DNA of 64,000 nucleotides from Candidatus Leptovillus gracilis (GCA_016716065.1 JADJXA010000014.1:51332-115331); one strand, 5' to 3'; shown: positions 9,124 through 18,158, counted from the first letter of the stretch. Translations and numbers: made by a program. Notes: a model not told the origin generated them from the sequence alone.

Positions 9124-9905
9124 GCCGTCGTTTCCTTTACCTGGTCCCCTTTGAGGATTTCGGCCGTTAACACCTGGTAGGCCAGCGCGCCGGGAGACGT
9201 GGGCGCGTAAATGTTGATCGGCTGCCCATAGCTGGGCGCTTCGCTCAGGCGCACGTTGCGCGGTACAATGGTGCGAAACACCTTGCCAGGGAAAAATTTA
9301 CGCACTTCTTCCACCACCTGGCGGCTCAGGTTGGTACGGCCGTCATACATCGTCATGATCAACCCGCGAATAGTCAGCGCCGGATTGAGATATTTGCGCA
9401 CCAACTCGACAGTTTGCGTTAACTGAGACAGCCCTTCCAGGGCCAGATATTCGCACTGCACCGGGATGATCACCCCGTCGCGGGCAGCGGTGAGGGCGTT
9501 AACGGTGAGCAGGCTGAGGCTGGGCGGACAATCTATGAGGATGTAATCGTAACGGCCGTTCAGCCCATCCAGCGCCTTTTGCAGCCGATATTCCCGCCCG
9601 ATGGCGTTCACCAATTCCACTTCTGCCCCGGAAAGCGCCGGGCTGGAGGGCACAATATCCAGCTTGAACTCGGCCCGCTCCACGCGCACTTCATCCACCG
9701 AGGCTTCTTCCAACAGCAAATCGTAGATGGATTTGTCCAGCGACGATTTATTCACGCCAATGCCGGACGTGGCGTTGGCCTGGGGATCAATGTCCACCAT
9801 CAGCGTGCGCCGACCGCTGCCGGCCAGATAGGCGCACAAATTGATCACCGTGGTCGTTTTGCCCACGCCCCCTTTTTGATTCACGATGGCATAAATCTTG
9901 GTCAT
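9120..9905 (-). CDS. parA: Chromosome partitioning ATPase ParA (Soj)
   Basis: 261 residues from the ATG at 9905 (MTKIYAIVNQKGGVGKTTT), chosen over an upstream ATG at 9926 because an AAGG site lies upstream and the deviant Walker A KGGVGKTT then falls at the standard N-terminal position. The D-I-D-P-Q-A-N and IDCPPSLSLLTVNAL motifs of the family follow. It is a ParA/MinD-type ATPase that binds the nucleoid and pulls ParB-parS complexes. It overlaps parB by 4 bp and follows the PfkB kinase gene by about 20 bp, so all three may share a transcript. Confidence 0.95.
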   Translation of the reverse strand: MTKIYAIVNQKGGVGKTTTVINLCAYLAGSGRRTLMVDIDPQANATSGIGVNKSSLDKSIYDLLLEEASVDEVRVERAEFKLDIVPSSPALSGAEVELVNAIGREYRLQKALDGLNGRYDYILIDCPPSLSLLTVNALTAARDGVIIPVQCEYLALEGLSQLTQTVELVRKYLNPALTIRGLIMTMYDGRTNLSRQVVEEVRKFFPGKVFRTIVPRNVRLSEAPSYGQPINIYAPTSPGALAYQVLTAEILKGDQVKETTA

Positions 9906-9926
9906 AAAAAACCTTGTCGAAACCAT

Positions 9927-10775
9927 TCAACCCTGACGGTTTTCGGAAACCCTCAGGGTTTTGCTGAGCGCCTGGATGCCGGCCAATTTGGCCTCCAGCC
10001 CATCTAATTCCACCGAACAGGCGGCGATGTCGTTGGCAAATCGGCCGGCTTCCCAGGGATTTCCGCCCGTCTGGTGCAGGCGGATGAGGAAGGCGGTGGC
10101 GAATATATCGCCCGCGCCGGTGGCGTTTACTTCCAGGGCGCGGCGGGCCGGGATGTGGCGGATTTCGTCTTCAAAATAGATGGTGCAGCCATCGTATCCT
10201 TTTGTCACCACCAGCAGGTGCGACCAGGCGCGGTATTGGGCCAACTGCGCCTCATCGCGTAAATCTTCATGGCTCAGGATAACGGCCGCCGCCAGCGGCA
10301 AAAATTCACGCGCATCGGGCCAGTCGGTGGCATACACACGGCCGTCGGCCCCCCAGCGGCGCATCCAACCCTGCGGCGTCAGCCCAACCAGGCTGTTACT
10401 GAACAGATGGATCATCGCCGGGTCAATTTCGTTGGCAATAGGGGCCAGGTGGACAATGTCCGGTCGCTGCCAATCCGCCGGCACGTGGCCGGGGAGGAGG
10501 GGCGCAGCCTGGGCGTGCAGGGTTTGCATACGGCCGTTCGCCGTGTACACGTTCTCAAAGGTCGTGGTTTGCGCCGCCGGGATGGTGTGCAAGTGAATAC
10601 CGGCCAAATAAGGCTGCCAGGCAAAGTCAGCGCCGCTGCTGGTCAGAACGGCCGTGCAGCAGCCCATCGCCTGCGCCAGCCGCCCCGAAAACGAAACCGT
10701 GCCGCCCACCGTTGGTCCGTCCGCCGTCAGGTCTTGGCTGATGTGCCCAATTGCCAGGTAATCTATGTGTGTCAT
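9927..10775 (-). CDS. PfkB family carbohydrate/nucleoside kinase
   Basis: About 282 residues from the ATG at 10775; an upstream TTG could add three. The N-terminal YLAIGHISQDL and the VGGTVSFSGRLAQAMG segment match the PfkB/ribokinase substrate lobe, and N-A-T-G-A-G-D-I-F-A-T-A-F (near residue 220) is the anion-hole and catalytic-Asp signature. The enzyme phosphorylates a sugar, nucleoside or similar alcohol with ATP; the substrate is not readable. Position just upstream of parAB on the same strand is unusual and probably reflects operon extension rather than function. Confidence 0.85.
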   Translation of the reverse strand: MTHIDYLAIGHISQDLTADGPTVGGTVSFSGRLAQAMGCCTAVLTSSGADFAWQPYLAGIHLHTIPAAQTTTFENVYTANGRMQTLHAQAAPLLPGHVPADWQRPDIVHLAPIANEIDPAMIHLFSNSLVGLTPQGWMRRWGADGRVYATDWPDAREFLPLAAAVILSHEDLRDEAQLAQYRAWSHLLVVTKGYDGCTIYFEDEIRHIPARRALEVNATGAGDIFATAFLIRLHQTGGNPWEAGRFANDIAACSVELDGLEAKLAGIQALSKTLRVSENRQG

Positions 10776-10825
10776 GCCGGGCAAATTCTAGCATATAGCA
10801 CCGGGGAGAGCGAAAGGTACGGCCG

Positions 10826-12820
10826 TTACTCGCCTTTATAGCCCAACAAGCGCAGCCCATTCAACGACACCAACACTGTGCTGCCTTCGTGCCCAATCAC
10901 GCTCAGCGGCAGGGCCAGCCCCACGCCCAACACCGCCCCAATCAGCAGCAAAATCATGCCGATGGCGAAAGCCAGGTTTTGCACCAGCGTCTTGCGTGTG
11001 CGGCGGCTGAGGCCGATGACGTAAGGGATTTTGCCCAGGTCGTCGCTCATCAGCACGATGTCGGCCGTTTCCAGGGCCACATCCGTGCCCGCCGCGCCCA
11101 TGGCAATGCCGATGTCGGCCGCCGCCAGCGCCGGGGCGTCGTTTACCCCATCGCCGACCATCGCCACCGGGCCATACTGCTCGGCCAGCTCTTTCAGCAG
11201 GCGCATTTTGTCTTGCGGCAGCAGCTCGGCGTGATAGGCGTCCACACCAGACTGTTGGGCGATGGCCGCCGCCACCCGCTCGTTGTCGCCGGTCAGCATG
11301 ACCACGCGCTCCACCCCGGCGGCTTTGATGCGGCGAATGGTCTGGGATACGTTGGGACGCAAGATGTCGGCAATCGCTAAGACGCCAAGAATGTGGGCGC
11401 GACGGCCGTTTTCCGTCACATCGGCCACCAAAACCGTCGTTTTGCCCTCATCCTGGAAACGGTCCAGGGCATCTACGGCCGTTTCCAATCCATCTATCTC
11501 CCAATTGGCAAAGTAGCGCAAATTGCCCACCGCCACCTGCCGGTTTTCGACGGCCGCCAATACCCCCAGCCCTGTTTCCGAGTGGAAATCGGTCACTTCA
11601 GACAAAGCGATGCCGCGCTCCTGCGCCGCGGTAACGATGGCCTGCGCCAGCGGATGCTCCGATTTGCTTTCCACCGAGGCTACCAACCGCAGCAGGTCGT
11701 TTTCGTCGCCGGCCCAGCAGTCGTCGCAAACTGTCACGTTGGTGACGCGGGGTTTGCCTTCTGTCAGCGTGCCAGTTTTGTCGAAGGCCAACACTTTAAT
11801 GCCTGCCGCTTGCTCCACGTAAACGCCGCCCTTAAACAACACGCCGCGCCGCGCCCCATTGCCAATGGCCGACAGCACCGTCGCCGGCGTGCTGATAACG
11901 ATGGCGCACGGCGACGCCGCCACCATCAACGTCATGGCCCGGTAAAAGGTGGTGTTGAACGGTTCGTTGAACAGAACCAGGGGCAGGAGGATGGCAACGG
12001 CCGTCATCACAATCACCCCCAGAGCATAATACTGCTCTGCCTTTTCGATGAAGCGCTGTGTGGGCGCCTTTTGCCCCTGCGCCTCCTCGACCATTTTGAT
12101 CAGTTTCGCCAGGGTTGTATCCTGCGCCAGCCGTGTCACCTCCACCTCCAGGCCGCCACGTTGGTTGATGCTGCCGGCCAACACCATGTCGCCCGACTCT
12201 TTGGCGACAGGGATAGATTCGCCGGTGATGGCTGCCTGGTCCAGGCTGCTGCGCCCTTCGCGGATACGGCCGTCTAACGCCAGCCGCTCTCCCGGTTTCA
12301 CAATCATCAAATCACCAACGCTGACTTCTTCAATGGGCAGCGTCACCATCTCGCCATCACGGCGCACAGTGGCCTCCGCCGGACGCAGGGCCATGAGCGC
12401 GCGGATGGCGTTGCGTGTGCGGTCCATGGCGTAGCTTTGCAGCACATTGGACAGCGAAAAGAGGAAGAGCAGCATTGCCCCTTCAAACGGCGCGCCCACC
12501 AGCGCCGCGCCAATAGCCGCCAGGACCATCAGCAAGTCTACGTCAATGGTCAGCTTGCGCAGCGATTGCAGGCCGGCCATCAAACCAAACGAACCGCCGG
12601 TGAAGTAGGCGACAGCATAAAACAGATGGGCGACCCATCTCGGCGCGTCCAAAAATTCGGCCGCCAGACCGCTCATCATGGTGATGAAGGTGATAACGGT
12701 GAAAACAAGTTCCACCTGCTGCGCCGGGAATTTTTCTTGTAGTTTTTGCCAGGCGGTGGGAGAAACGGCCGTTTCCCCCACCACATTCCCCCGGCTTAAT
12801 TCAATGGTATCTTCAGTCAT
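10826..12820 (-). CDS. P1B-4-type heavy-metal transporting ATPase
   Basis: 664 residues with complete P-type ATPase motifs: TGES (199-202), phosphorylation site DKTGT (347-351), the SEHP loop (387-390) and GDGVNDAP (556-563). The transmembrane metal motif is S-P-C (303-305) instead of C-P-C, and the last helix carries HEGST (644-648). SPC with HEG(G/S)(S/T) defines the P1B-4 class, reported to move Co2+, Zn2+, Fe2+ or haem-related cargo out of the cell. There is no N-terminal CxxC metal-binding domain. A TrmB-type regulator gene lies 60 bp upstream on the same strand and may control it. Confidence 0.93.
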   Translation of the reverse strand: MTEDTIELSRGNVVGETAVSPTAWQKLQEKFPAQQVELVFTVITFITMMSGLAAEFLDAPRWVAHLFYAVAYFTGGSFGLMAGLQSLRKLTIDVDLLMVLAAIGAALVGAPFEGAMLLFLFSLSNVLQSYAMDRTRNAIRALMALRPAEATVRRDGEMVTLPIEEVSVGDLMIVKPGERLALDGRIREGRSSLDQAAITGESIPVAKESGDMVLAGSINQRGGLEVEVTRLAQDTTLAKLIKMVEEAQGQKAPTQRFIEKAEQYYALGVIVMTAVAILLPLVLFNEPFNTTFYRAMTLMVAASPCAIVISTPATVLSAIGNGARRGVLFKGGVYVEQAAGIKVLAFDKTGTLTEGKPRVTNVTVCDDCWAGDENDLLRLVASVESKSEHPLAQAIVTAAQERGIALSEVTDFHSETGLGVLAAVENRQVAVGNLRYFANWEIDGLETAVDALDRFQDEGKTTVLVADVTENGRRAHILGVLAIADILRPNVSQTIRRIKAAGVERVVMLTGDNERVAAAIAQQSGVDAYHAELLPQDKMRLLKELAEQYGPVAMVGDGVNDAPALAAADIGIAMGAAGTDVALETADIVLMSDDLGKIPYVIGLSRRTRKTLVQNLAFAIGMILLLIGAVLGVGLALPLSVIGHEGSTVLVSLNGLRLLGYKGE

Positions 12821-12880
12821 TATGCATTCCTTGTATCATCCAAGACCTGGCAGGATGCCAAAAATCCGCCAAGTCTAATT

Positions 12881-13672
12881 TTAATGTGCGCTCAGGCTGG
12901 CGAAGATTTCGCGGTCTTCGGGGTCCAGACGTTCCAGCAGGTCGGCGCCCAGGCGGGCATAAATACGCTGCGTAAACATCTCCATCCACACAAACTGCCG
13001 GGCAATGAGTACCAAATCCTGGTTACGGGTAATGGTTGCCATTGTTTCATGCCGAGGGCTGGCGCTGGCAATGAGGACTTCGGCATTGTCGGCCTGTACC
13101 AGCAGGGTAGCCGTGATGCCCTGTAATTCGCTTTCCAGCGGTGGATGATAGGCCACTCGGCCGCAGTTGAGCGTACTACTGCCGGTGAGCAGACTGCTCA
13201 CCAACAGGCCGCGTTCGCTGGCAGCGCAAACGTCGTTCTGCAGCGCGGCCAGGTCGCCGTCGGTGAGGACCAGGAAAAGTTCGGTTTGGGCCTGATGAAT
13301 AAGGTGGCTGGCGTAAGCAAGAACGGCCGTGCGCCCACTGATGGTCCACACCCGGTTATCGGTCGTCTCCGTGTACAGCGCCGTTAGCCCCTGGCCTAAC
13401 TCTTGCAGCAGCCGCCGATGATCGGCCGCGTGCTGTTCCAACAGCAGTTCGGGTGGCAGGGGGCGGTACAATGTCGTCCGACCCTCTACCGTTTCTAAGG
13501 CCGCGCCACGGCCGTGCAGCCGCTTCAACGCCTCATACACCATCGAACGGGGCACACCCGACTCTTTGCTGAGTTGATAACCTGTCGCCGGATGTTCGCG
13601 CAGCAGCGCCAGATACACCTTCGCTTCGTATTCGGTAAAGCCGATCTTCAATAAATCTGTTCGTAAATCCAT
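12881..13672 (-). CDS. TrmB family transcriptional regulator
   Basis: 263 residues from the ATG at 13672 (MDLRTDLLKIGFTEYEAKVYLALL), chosen because the winged-helix domain begins at once there; a longer start at 13747 adds sequence with no relation to the family. Residues about 1-70 form the TrmB winged helix (YEAKVYLALL...GVPRSMVYEALKRLHGRGA), and the rest resembles the phospholipase-D-like effector region of TrmB proteins. Relatives sense sugars or metabolites. The gene lies upstream of and in line with the P1B-4 ATPase, with a large inverted repeat just before it that could be its own operator. Confidence 0.85.
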   Translation of the reverse strand: MDLRTDLLKIGFTEYEAKVYLALLREHPATGYQLSKESGVPRSMVYEALKRLHGRGAALETVEGRTTLYRPLPPELLLEQHAADHRRLLQELGQGLTALYTETTDNRVWTISGRTAVLAYASHLIHQAQTELFLVLTDGDLAALQNDVCAASERGLLVSSLLTGSSTLNCGRVAYHPPLESELQGITATLLVQADNAEVLIASASPRHETMATITRNQDLVLIARQFVWMEMFTQRIYARLGADLLERLDPEDREIFASLSAH

Positions 13673-13706
13673 TGTTCTCTCAGAATAACAGGGTCTCGTT
13701 ATGGGA

Positions 13707-13751
13707 TTAGTTGTTTTTAGAATGACTAATAGCGATATTCTAAACAACTAA
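13707..13751. promoter_or_regulatory. Large inverted repeat upstream of TrmB gene
   Basis: TTAGTTGTTTTTAGAAT (13707-13723) faces ATTCTAAACAACTAA (13737-13751), identical arms apart from two extra T, with a 13-bp spacer. It is A/T-rich, 35 bp upstream of the TrmB start, and overlaps where the promoter should be. An operator for autoregulation is the simplest reading. Confidence 0.5.
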
Positions 13752-14142
13752 ACGAAATGCGTCAATAGACGTATGTAAGAATTGGGTGAGGGAAAAAGTG
13801 GCGTTTGGTTCACAGATTACGAAACATCGCTCCCCTGATTGACTGACAAATCCTATTTTTAGAGGTCGCAGAACACGGATTTCCAGGATTTGCGAATGAG
13901 GGTAGTCGAGAAAAACGAATCCGTGAATCCTGCCAATCCGCTGCCAATTGGGCTGAATGTGAGTTTTGTCAGTCAACCGGCATCGCTGCCAGTATTATCA
14001 GTATCCAGAGAAATCATCGCCCAATTTGTAGAACGATTTTCCAAATCGTTTACTGGGCGATTTTCCAAATCGCCCTACAACCGCGGAAAAAGACCATTCT
14101 GGACAACTACACCCGCAAAGGCCATCATCTAACATTTTTGGG
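13752..14142. repeat. Gene-free stretch with dispersed inverted repeats
   Basis: No convincing gene. At about 13874-13927 an ACGGATT segment recurs inverted as AATCCGT. At 14026-14080 two consecutive small hairpins (AACGATTT/AAATCGTT and GGGCGATTT/AAATCGCCC) are enclosed by TTGTAG and CTACAA. Such nested palindromes are typical of dispersed repeats of bacterial intergenic DNA. Confidence 0.6.
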
Positions 14143-14293
14143 CATGGTTCAATTCAGGCGATATGGGCTTTACAAATTTAACAAAAAAGCGTGTCATTCC
14201 TTCGGCGTTGCTCAGACCTTGTCCTGAGCAACGCCGAAGGAATGACAATTCAGTCTGAATTTGTAAAGAAGATGTTCCGCTCGACGAACCATG
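14143..14293. repeat. MITE-like nested inverted repeat, copy A
   Basis: Three nested inverted repeats share one axis: CATGGTTC/GAACCATG at the ends (14143-14150 and 14286-14293), CTTTACAAATT/AATTTGTAAAG (14168-14178 and 14258-14268), and a perfect 23-bp inner stem (14193-14215 and 14224-14246) beginning GTCATTCC. A second element with the same outer and middle arms lies at 47290-47478. No coding potential. Confidence 0.7.
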
Positions 14294-14307
14294 TCCATTT
14301 TTGCCAC

Positions 14308-14376
14308 CTTGTCAGATGCCGTCTTGTCAGATGTCACCCTGTCAGATGTCACCTTGTCAGATGTCACCTTGTCAAG
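14308..14376. repeat. 15-bp tandem repeat array, 4.6 copies
   Basis: Units of CTTGTCAGATGTCAC start at 14308, 14323, 14338 and 14353, with a partial fifth at 14368; the first unit diverges at its end. The array lies about 55 bp upstream of the promoter of the acyl-CoA dehydrogenase at 14514. It may be a regulator-binding array or a simple repeat expansion. Confidence 0.75.
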
Positions 14377-14430
14377 TATCTATCGGCGATTGGGCAGATC
14401 GCGCTCTCTTTTATGTCGCACTGCGTCATG

Positions 14431-14459
14431 TTGCATCCCCTCCTCCCTCCCGTTATAAT
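14431..14459 (+). promoter_or_regulatory. Sigma70-type promoter for acyl-CoA dehydrogenase
   Basis: TTGCAT (14431-14436) and a perfect TATAAT (14454-14459) are 17 bp apart, 55 bp upstream of the ATG at 14514. Confidence 0.65.
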
Positions 14460-14513
14460 GATGCTGCAAACAGTAACTGCTAAACCTGAACCTGAACCCG
14501 CGAGAACCAGAAC

Positions 14514-15743
14514 ATGCTAGACCTCTCCCTGACCGAAGAACAGCAACAAGCCGCGGCCATGGTCCGCGAATTTGGCGAAAAAGAAATCCTGCCCACCATC
14601 AAAGAATATGATCGGCAGCAAAGCATGAACCCAACCGCTCTGCCGCGCATGGCGGAACTGGGTATTTTGGGCATCAACATTCCCGTCCGCTATGGGGGTC
14701 AAGGTTATGATTATGTGACTCTTGGCCTGGTCTGCGAAGAATTAGAACGCATAGATACCACCCTGCGCGTCGCCATGTCCGTCCACATGGGGCTGAACAG
14801 CATGGGTGTGCTGCAATGGGGCACAGAAGAGCAAAAACAGCGCTTCCTGGCGCCCCAGGCGCGCGGCGAAAAATATGCCGCTTTTGGCCTCACCGAGCCG
14901 GGCGCCGGTTCCGACGTGGCTGGAATGCGCTCTACTGCGCGCAAAGATGGCGGAGCAGCGAACGCCGACTACATCATCAACGGCGAGAAGATGTGGATTA
15001 GTCTGGCGACTAAAGCCCACCACGTTCTTTGGGTGGCCAAGACCGATCCAGACGCCAGACCATCCCATGCCGGCCTGACCGCGTTTATGGTCGAGAGCGA
15101 CATGCCGGGCGTGACTACCGGCGATATTCACGGCAAATTGGGCGTGCGCGCCGGGTCCACCGGTTGGGTGAACTGCCAGGATGTGCGCGTGCCGGCGGCC
15201 AACCGCATCGGCGAAGAAGGCGAGGGTTTTAAGATTGCCATGAGCTGCCTGGATAACGGCCGTTACACCGTCGCCTCCGGCGCAACCGGCCTCACCCGCG
15301 CCTGTTTAGAAGCCTCCATCCACTACGCCCAGGAACGGGAAACCTTCGGCCGTCCGATTGCTGATTACCAACTTATCCAACAAAAAATCGCCTGGATGCA
15401 GCAGTGGTACGACGTGTCGCGCCTGCTGTATCTGAAAGTGGGCTGGCTCAAGAACCAGGGCAGCCGCAACACCCGCGAAGTTTCTATGGCCAAGTGGTAC
15501 GCCACCGACCATTCTTTCAAGGCGGCCCATGAAGCCATTCAGGTGCATGGCGCCTATGGCTTTTCTGACGAATACGACGTGGAACGATATTTACGCAACA
15601 GCCGCGGCGCCATCATTTACGAAGGGACCAGCGAAATTCACCAACTGATGCAGGCTGCGTATGCCTTCGGCCAGCGGCAAGACAAGCCGCTGCGCTGCGA
15701 ACTACCCGCTTACGATGAGGCATTCTGGCAGAGTGAGCCATGA
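14514..15743 (+). CDS. Acyl-CoA dehydrogenase
   Basis: 409 residues with the complete fold. FGLTEPGAGSDVAGM (about residues 121-135) binds the flavin and substrate, and IIYEGTSEIHQLM (about 364-376) carries the catalytic Glu in Y-E-G-T-S-E, as in short- and medium-chain and glutaryl-CoA-type enzymes. It oxidises an acyl-CoA to a trans-2-enoyl-CoA and passes electrons to ETF, whose genes lie 650 bp downstream on the same strand. The start is supported by a sigma70-type promoter but has only a weak ribosome site. Substrate chain length is not readable. Confidence 0.93.
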   Translation: MLDLSLTEEQQQAAAMVREFGEKEILPTIKEYDRQQSMNPTALPRMAELGILGINIPVRYGGQGYDYVTLGLVCEELERIDTTLRVAMSVHMGLNSMGVLQWGTEEQKQRFLAPQARGEKYAAFGLTEPGAGSDVAGMRSTARKDGGAANADYIINGEKMWISLATKAHHVLWVAKTDPDARPSHAGLTAFMVESDMPGVTTGDIHGKLGVRAGSTGWVNCQDVRVPAANRIGEEGEGFKIAMSCLDNGRYTVASGATGLTRACLEASIHYAQERETFGRPIADYQLIQQKIAWMQQWYDVSRLLYLKVGWLKNQGSRNTREVSMAKWYATDHSFKAAHEAIQVHGAYGFSDEYDVERYLRNSRGAIIYEGTSEIHQLMQAAYAFGQRQDKPLRCELPAYDEAFWQSEP

Positions 15744-15792
15744 ATGGTTGTTGCTCGTGAACTGATTGCTGCCCGACAACCACTATTTTAAG

Positions 15793-16317
15793 ATGACAGA
15801 CCGGACTCTAAAACTCAAACTACGTCCCGACGAAACCGTCCGCTTCCCCGGCTTATGCGTCCACTGCGCCCAACCGGGGGTCATGCCCATGCGCCTGCAA
15901 AAGCAGCACGGCCGTCTCACCCGTCAGATAGACGTACCGGTGTGCGCTGACTGCGCTCAGGAGTTGGCCCACAAATCTGGCGAAGAGGAGCGGTTGGAAA
16001 AACTGGGCTGGGTGGGAGCAGGGGCAACGGCCGTTACCCTGCTTCTCCTCGGGCTGCTGCTTACGCCGGCCGGGCTGGCCTTGTGGCTGCGTTTGTTGAT
16101 TGGTTTGATTGTAGGCCTGGGGGTGGGAACGGCCGTACTCCGCCTCTCCCGCCATCTCGCCCGCCAAAAAGCCCTACCCGCCAAACAAGCCATCCGCCAA
16201 TCTGCCCAGATCATCACCTTTTCCTGGCGCGCCACCACCTTTACGTTTACCAACGAGACGTTCTACGAGCGTTTTCGCGCATTAAATCAGCCATTGTTAA
16301 TGGACTACGAATTGTGA
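15793..16317 (+). CDS. Small membrane protein with two CxxC pairs
   Basis: 174 residues from the ATG at 15793 (MTDRTLKLKLRP); a TTG 27 bp earlier is possible. The N-terminal part carries CVHC and CADC (about residues 21-24 and 49-52), a likely zinc ribbon facing the cytoplasm. Two adjoining hydrophobic helices follow (about 71-115), then a basic stretch and a C-terminal segment with TFTFTNETFYERFRALN. No family is recognised. It lies between an acyl-CoA dehydrogenase and etfBA on the same strand, so a membrane-linked role in electron transfer is possible but unproven. Confidence 0.7.
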   Translation: MTDRTLKLKLRPDETVRFPGLCVHCAQPGVMPMRLQKQHGRLTRQIDVPVCADCAQELAHKSGEEERLEKLGWVGAGATAVTLLLLGLLLTPAGLALWLRLLIGLIVGLGVGTAVLRLSRHLARQKALPAKQAIRQSAQIITFSWRATTFTFTNETFYERFRALNQPLLMDYEL

Positions 16318-16382
16318 ATTGCGAATGTTGAAGGGCGAACGATTTCTGAACTTCACAATTCACAATTCACAATTCACAATTT
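16310..16382. repeat. AATTGTG/CACAATT short tandem repeat, inverted pair
   Basis: AATTGTGAATTGCGAATG overlapping the upstream stop codon is followed 20 bp later by four tandem copies of the inverted unit (TTCACAA). The arms can fold on each other. The same unit occurs at 20371-20405 and 29270-29352. Confidence 0.8.
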
Positions 16383-16398
16383 ATCTGGAGGTAGCTAT

Positions 16399-17187
16399 AT
16401 GAAGGTTGTCGTTTGTACCAAACAAACCCCCAGCACCACCGCCGATCTGACGGTTAAACCAGACGGCAGCGTGAGCTGGGACGATCCCGGTGGCAAGCCC
16501 AACGTGGTTAATCCCTGGGATGAGTATTCAATCGAGGAAGGTATCCGCCTGAAGGAAAATCATGGCGCATCCGACGTTATCGCCCTCACCATGGGCGGCG
16601 ACGAAAGCCAGGAAGCCTTGAAGACGGCGCTGGCGATGGGGTGTACCGAAGCCATTTTGCTATCAGACGCAGCCTTCTCTGGCGCAGACAGTCTGGGCAC
16701 GGCCAGGGTGCTGGCCGCCGCCATCCACAAAATTGGCGACGTGCAAGTGGCCCTGTTCGGTAAATCAGCCATTGATGGGGATACGGGGCAAACGGCCGTG
16801 CAAACCGCCCGCAAACTCGGCTGGACGCCGCTCACCTTTGTCTCGGCCATCACCGCCATCGGCGGCGGCCAGATCACCGTCGAACGCCTGCTCGATGATG
16901 GCAAAGAAACCGTCACCGCCTCCCTGCCCGTGGTCATCAGCACCGTCAAAGAGATCAACGAACCCCGCTACCCCTCCTTCATGGGCATCCGCAAAGCCAG
17001 CCGGGCCACCATCCCCACCTGGGGCGCCAGCGACTTGGGCGTTTCCAGCGTGGGCAGCAAGGTAGATTGGTCGCACGTCTACGCTTTGCCTGCCCGCGAA
17101 GGCAGCGTGGAAATCATCGAGGGCGCCAACGCACAAGAGAAAGCGGCCAGGTTGGTCGCCAAGTTGTTTGAGGAGAAAGTGATATGA
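16399..17187 (+). CDS. etfB: Electron transfer flavoprotein subunit beta
   Basis: 262 residues beginning MKVVVCTKQTPST, with the ETF-beta core V-N-P-W-D-E-Y-S-I-E-E-G, the D-T-G-Q-T-A-V-Q-T-A segment, and the recognition-loop region PRYPSFMGIRKASR. Together with EtfA it carries electrons from acyl-CoA dehydrogenases to the respiratory chain; beta holds AMP. A TGGAGG site lies 8 nt before the ATG, and the stop overlaps the etfA start by 4 bp. Three acyl-CoA dehydrogenases in this window are its likely donors. Confidence 0.96.
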   Translation: MKVVVCTKQTPSTTADLTVKPDGSVSWDDPGGKPNVVNPWDEYSIEEGIRLKENHGASDVIALTMGGDESQEALKTALAMGCTEAILLSDAAFSGADSLGTARVLAAAIHKIGDVQVALFGKSAIDGDTGQTAVQTARKLGWTPLTFVSAITAIGGGQITVERLLDDGKETVTASLPVVISTVKEINEPRYPSFMGIRKASRATIPTWGASDLGVSSVGSKVDWSHVYALPAREGSVEIIEGANAQEKAARLVAKLFEEKVI

Positions 17188-18158
17188 GCGGCGTATGGGT
17201 CTTCATCGAAAATAATCATGGCGAAATTGCCACAATTGCCAAAGAAGCATTGGCCGCGGCCCGCATTGTAGCCGATGGCTTAGGCGAAACCCTCACCGCC
17301 CTGGTGTTTGGGCACGACGTTGCCGCTGTTGCTGCAGCCGCCTTCGATTTAGGCGCGGACGCCGTCTTAGGCGCAGACGATGCAACTTTATCCCCCTTCC
17401 GCGTCGAAGCGGCGGGCGCATTGGCGGCCAAACTGGCCCAAGAACGCCAGCCCAGCGTCATCATCGCCGGGGCGTCCACTCGTGGCCGTGACCTGGCCGC
17501 CTGGGTCGCCGCCGACCTGGACGCCGGTCTGGTGGCCGATGGCACAGACCTGGCCGTGGACGGCGACCGGGTTAAAGTGACACGCCCGGTCTACGCCGGC
17601 AAGCTGCTCTCCACCGTCTTTGTGACGACGGGCACGCAAGTCATCACCTTGCGCAACCGTGCCTTCCCCCAGGCTGAGTCTACGGGCGGCAGCGGCAGCG
17701 CGGAATGGGTAAACACGGCCGTTAGCGAAGCCAACATCCCGGCTAAAGTCACCGGCTTTGCCGCCAAAGAAGGCGGCGTCAGCCTCACCGACGCCAGCAT
17801 CATCGTCAGCGGCGGGCGCGGCGTGGGCGGGCCGGAGGGCTTCGCCCCAGTACGCGAACTGGCCAATACGTTAGGCGCGGCTCTGGGCGCTTCACGCGCG
17901 GCCGTAGACGCCGGTTGGATTCCTTACGAGCATCAGGTCGGCCAGACCGGTAAAACCGTCAGCCCAGACCTCTACATCGCCAATGGCATCAGCGGCGCCA
18001 TCCAGCACCAGGCCGGTATGCGCGGCTCCAAAGTCATTGTCGCCATCAATAAAGACCCGGAAGCGCCTATCTTCAAGCTGGCGCGGTATGGCATCGTCGG
18101 CGATCTCTTTGAGGTACTGCCGGCGCTGTCGGCCGAATTCAAGAAAAAACTCAGTTAA
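17184..18158 (+). CDS. etfA: Electron transfer flavoprotein subunit alpha
   Basis: 324 residues. The C-terminal FAD domain is typical: SGGRGVGGPEGFAP (about 211-224), the S-R-A-A-V-D-A-G-W-I-P-Y-E-H-Q-V-G-Q-T-G-K-T-V region, and N-G-I-S-G-A-I-Q-H. It binds the FAD that accepts electrons from acyl-CoA dehydrogenases. Translationally coupled to etfB through an ATGA overlap and closed by a strong terminator 10 bp downstream. Confidence 0.96.
   Translation: MSGVWVFIENNHGEIATIAKEALAAARIVADGLGETLTALVFGHDVAAVAAAAFDLGADAVLGADDATLSPFRVEAAGALAAKLAQERQPSVIIAGASTRGRDLAAWVAADLDAGLVADGTDLAVDGDRVKVTRPVYAGKLLSTVFVTTGTQVITLRNRAFPQAESTGGSGSAEWVNTAVSEANIPAKVTGFAAKEGGVSLTDASIIVSGGRGVGGPEGFAPVRELANTLGAALGASRAAVDAGWIPYEHQVGQTGKTVSPDLYIANGISGAIQHQAGMRGSKVIVAINKDPEAPIFKLARYGIVGDLFEVLPALSAEFKKKLS

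Noticed and set aside
8269..9905. parS sites and replication origin near parAB
   Set aside because: No sequence like TGTTTCACGTGAAACA was seen near the genes, and dnaA, gidB and rpmH are absent from the window.
14308..14376. Possible CRISPR array
   Set aside because: Units are 15 bp and directly adjacent with no unique spacers.
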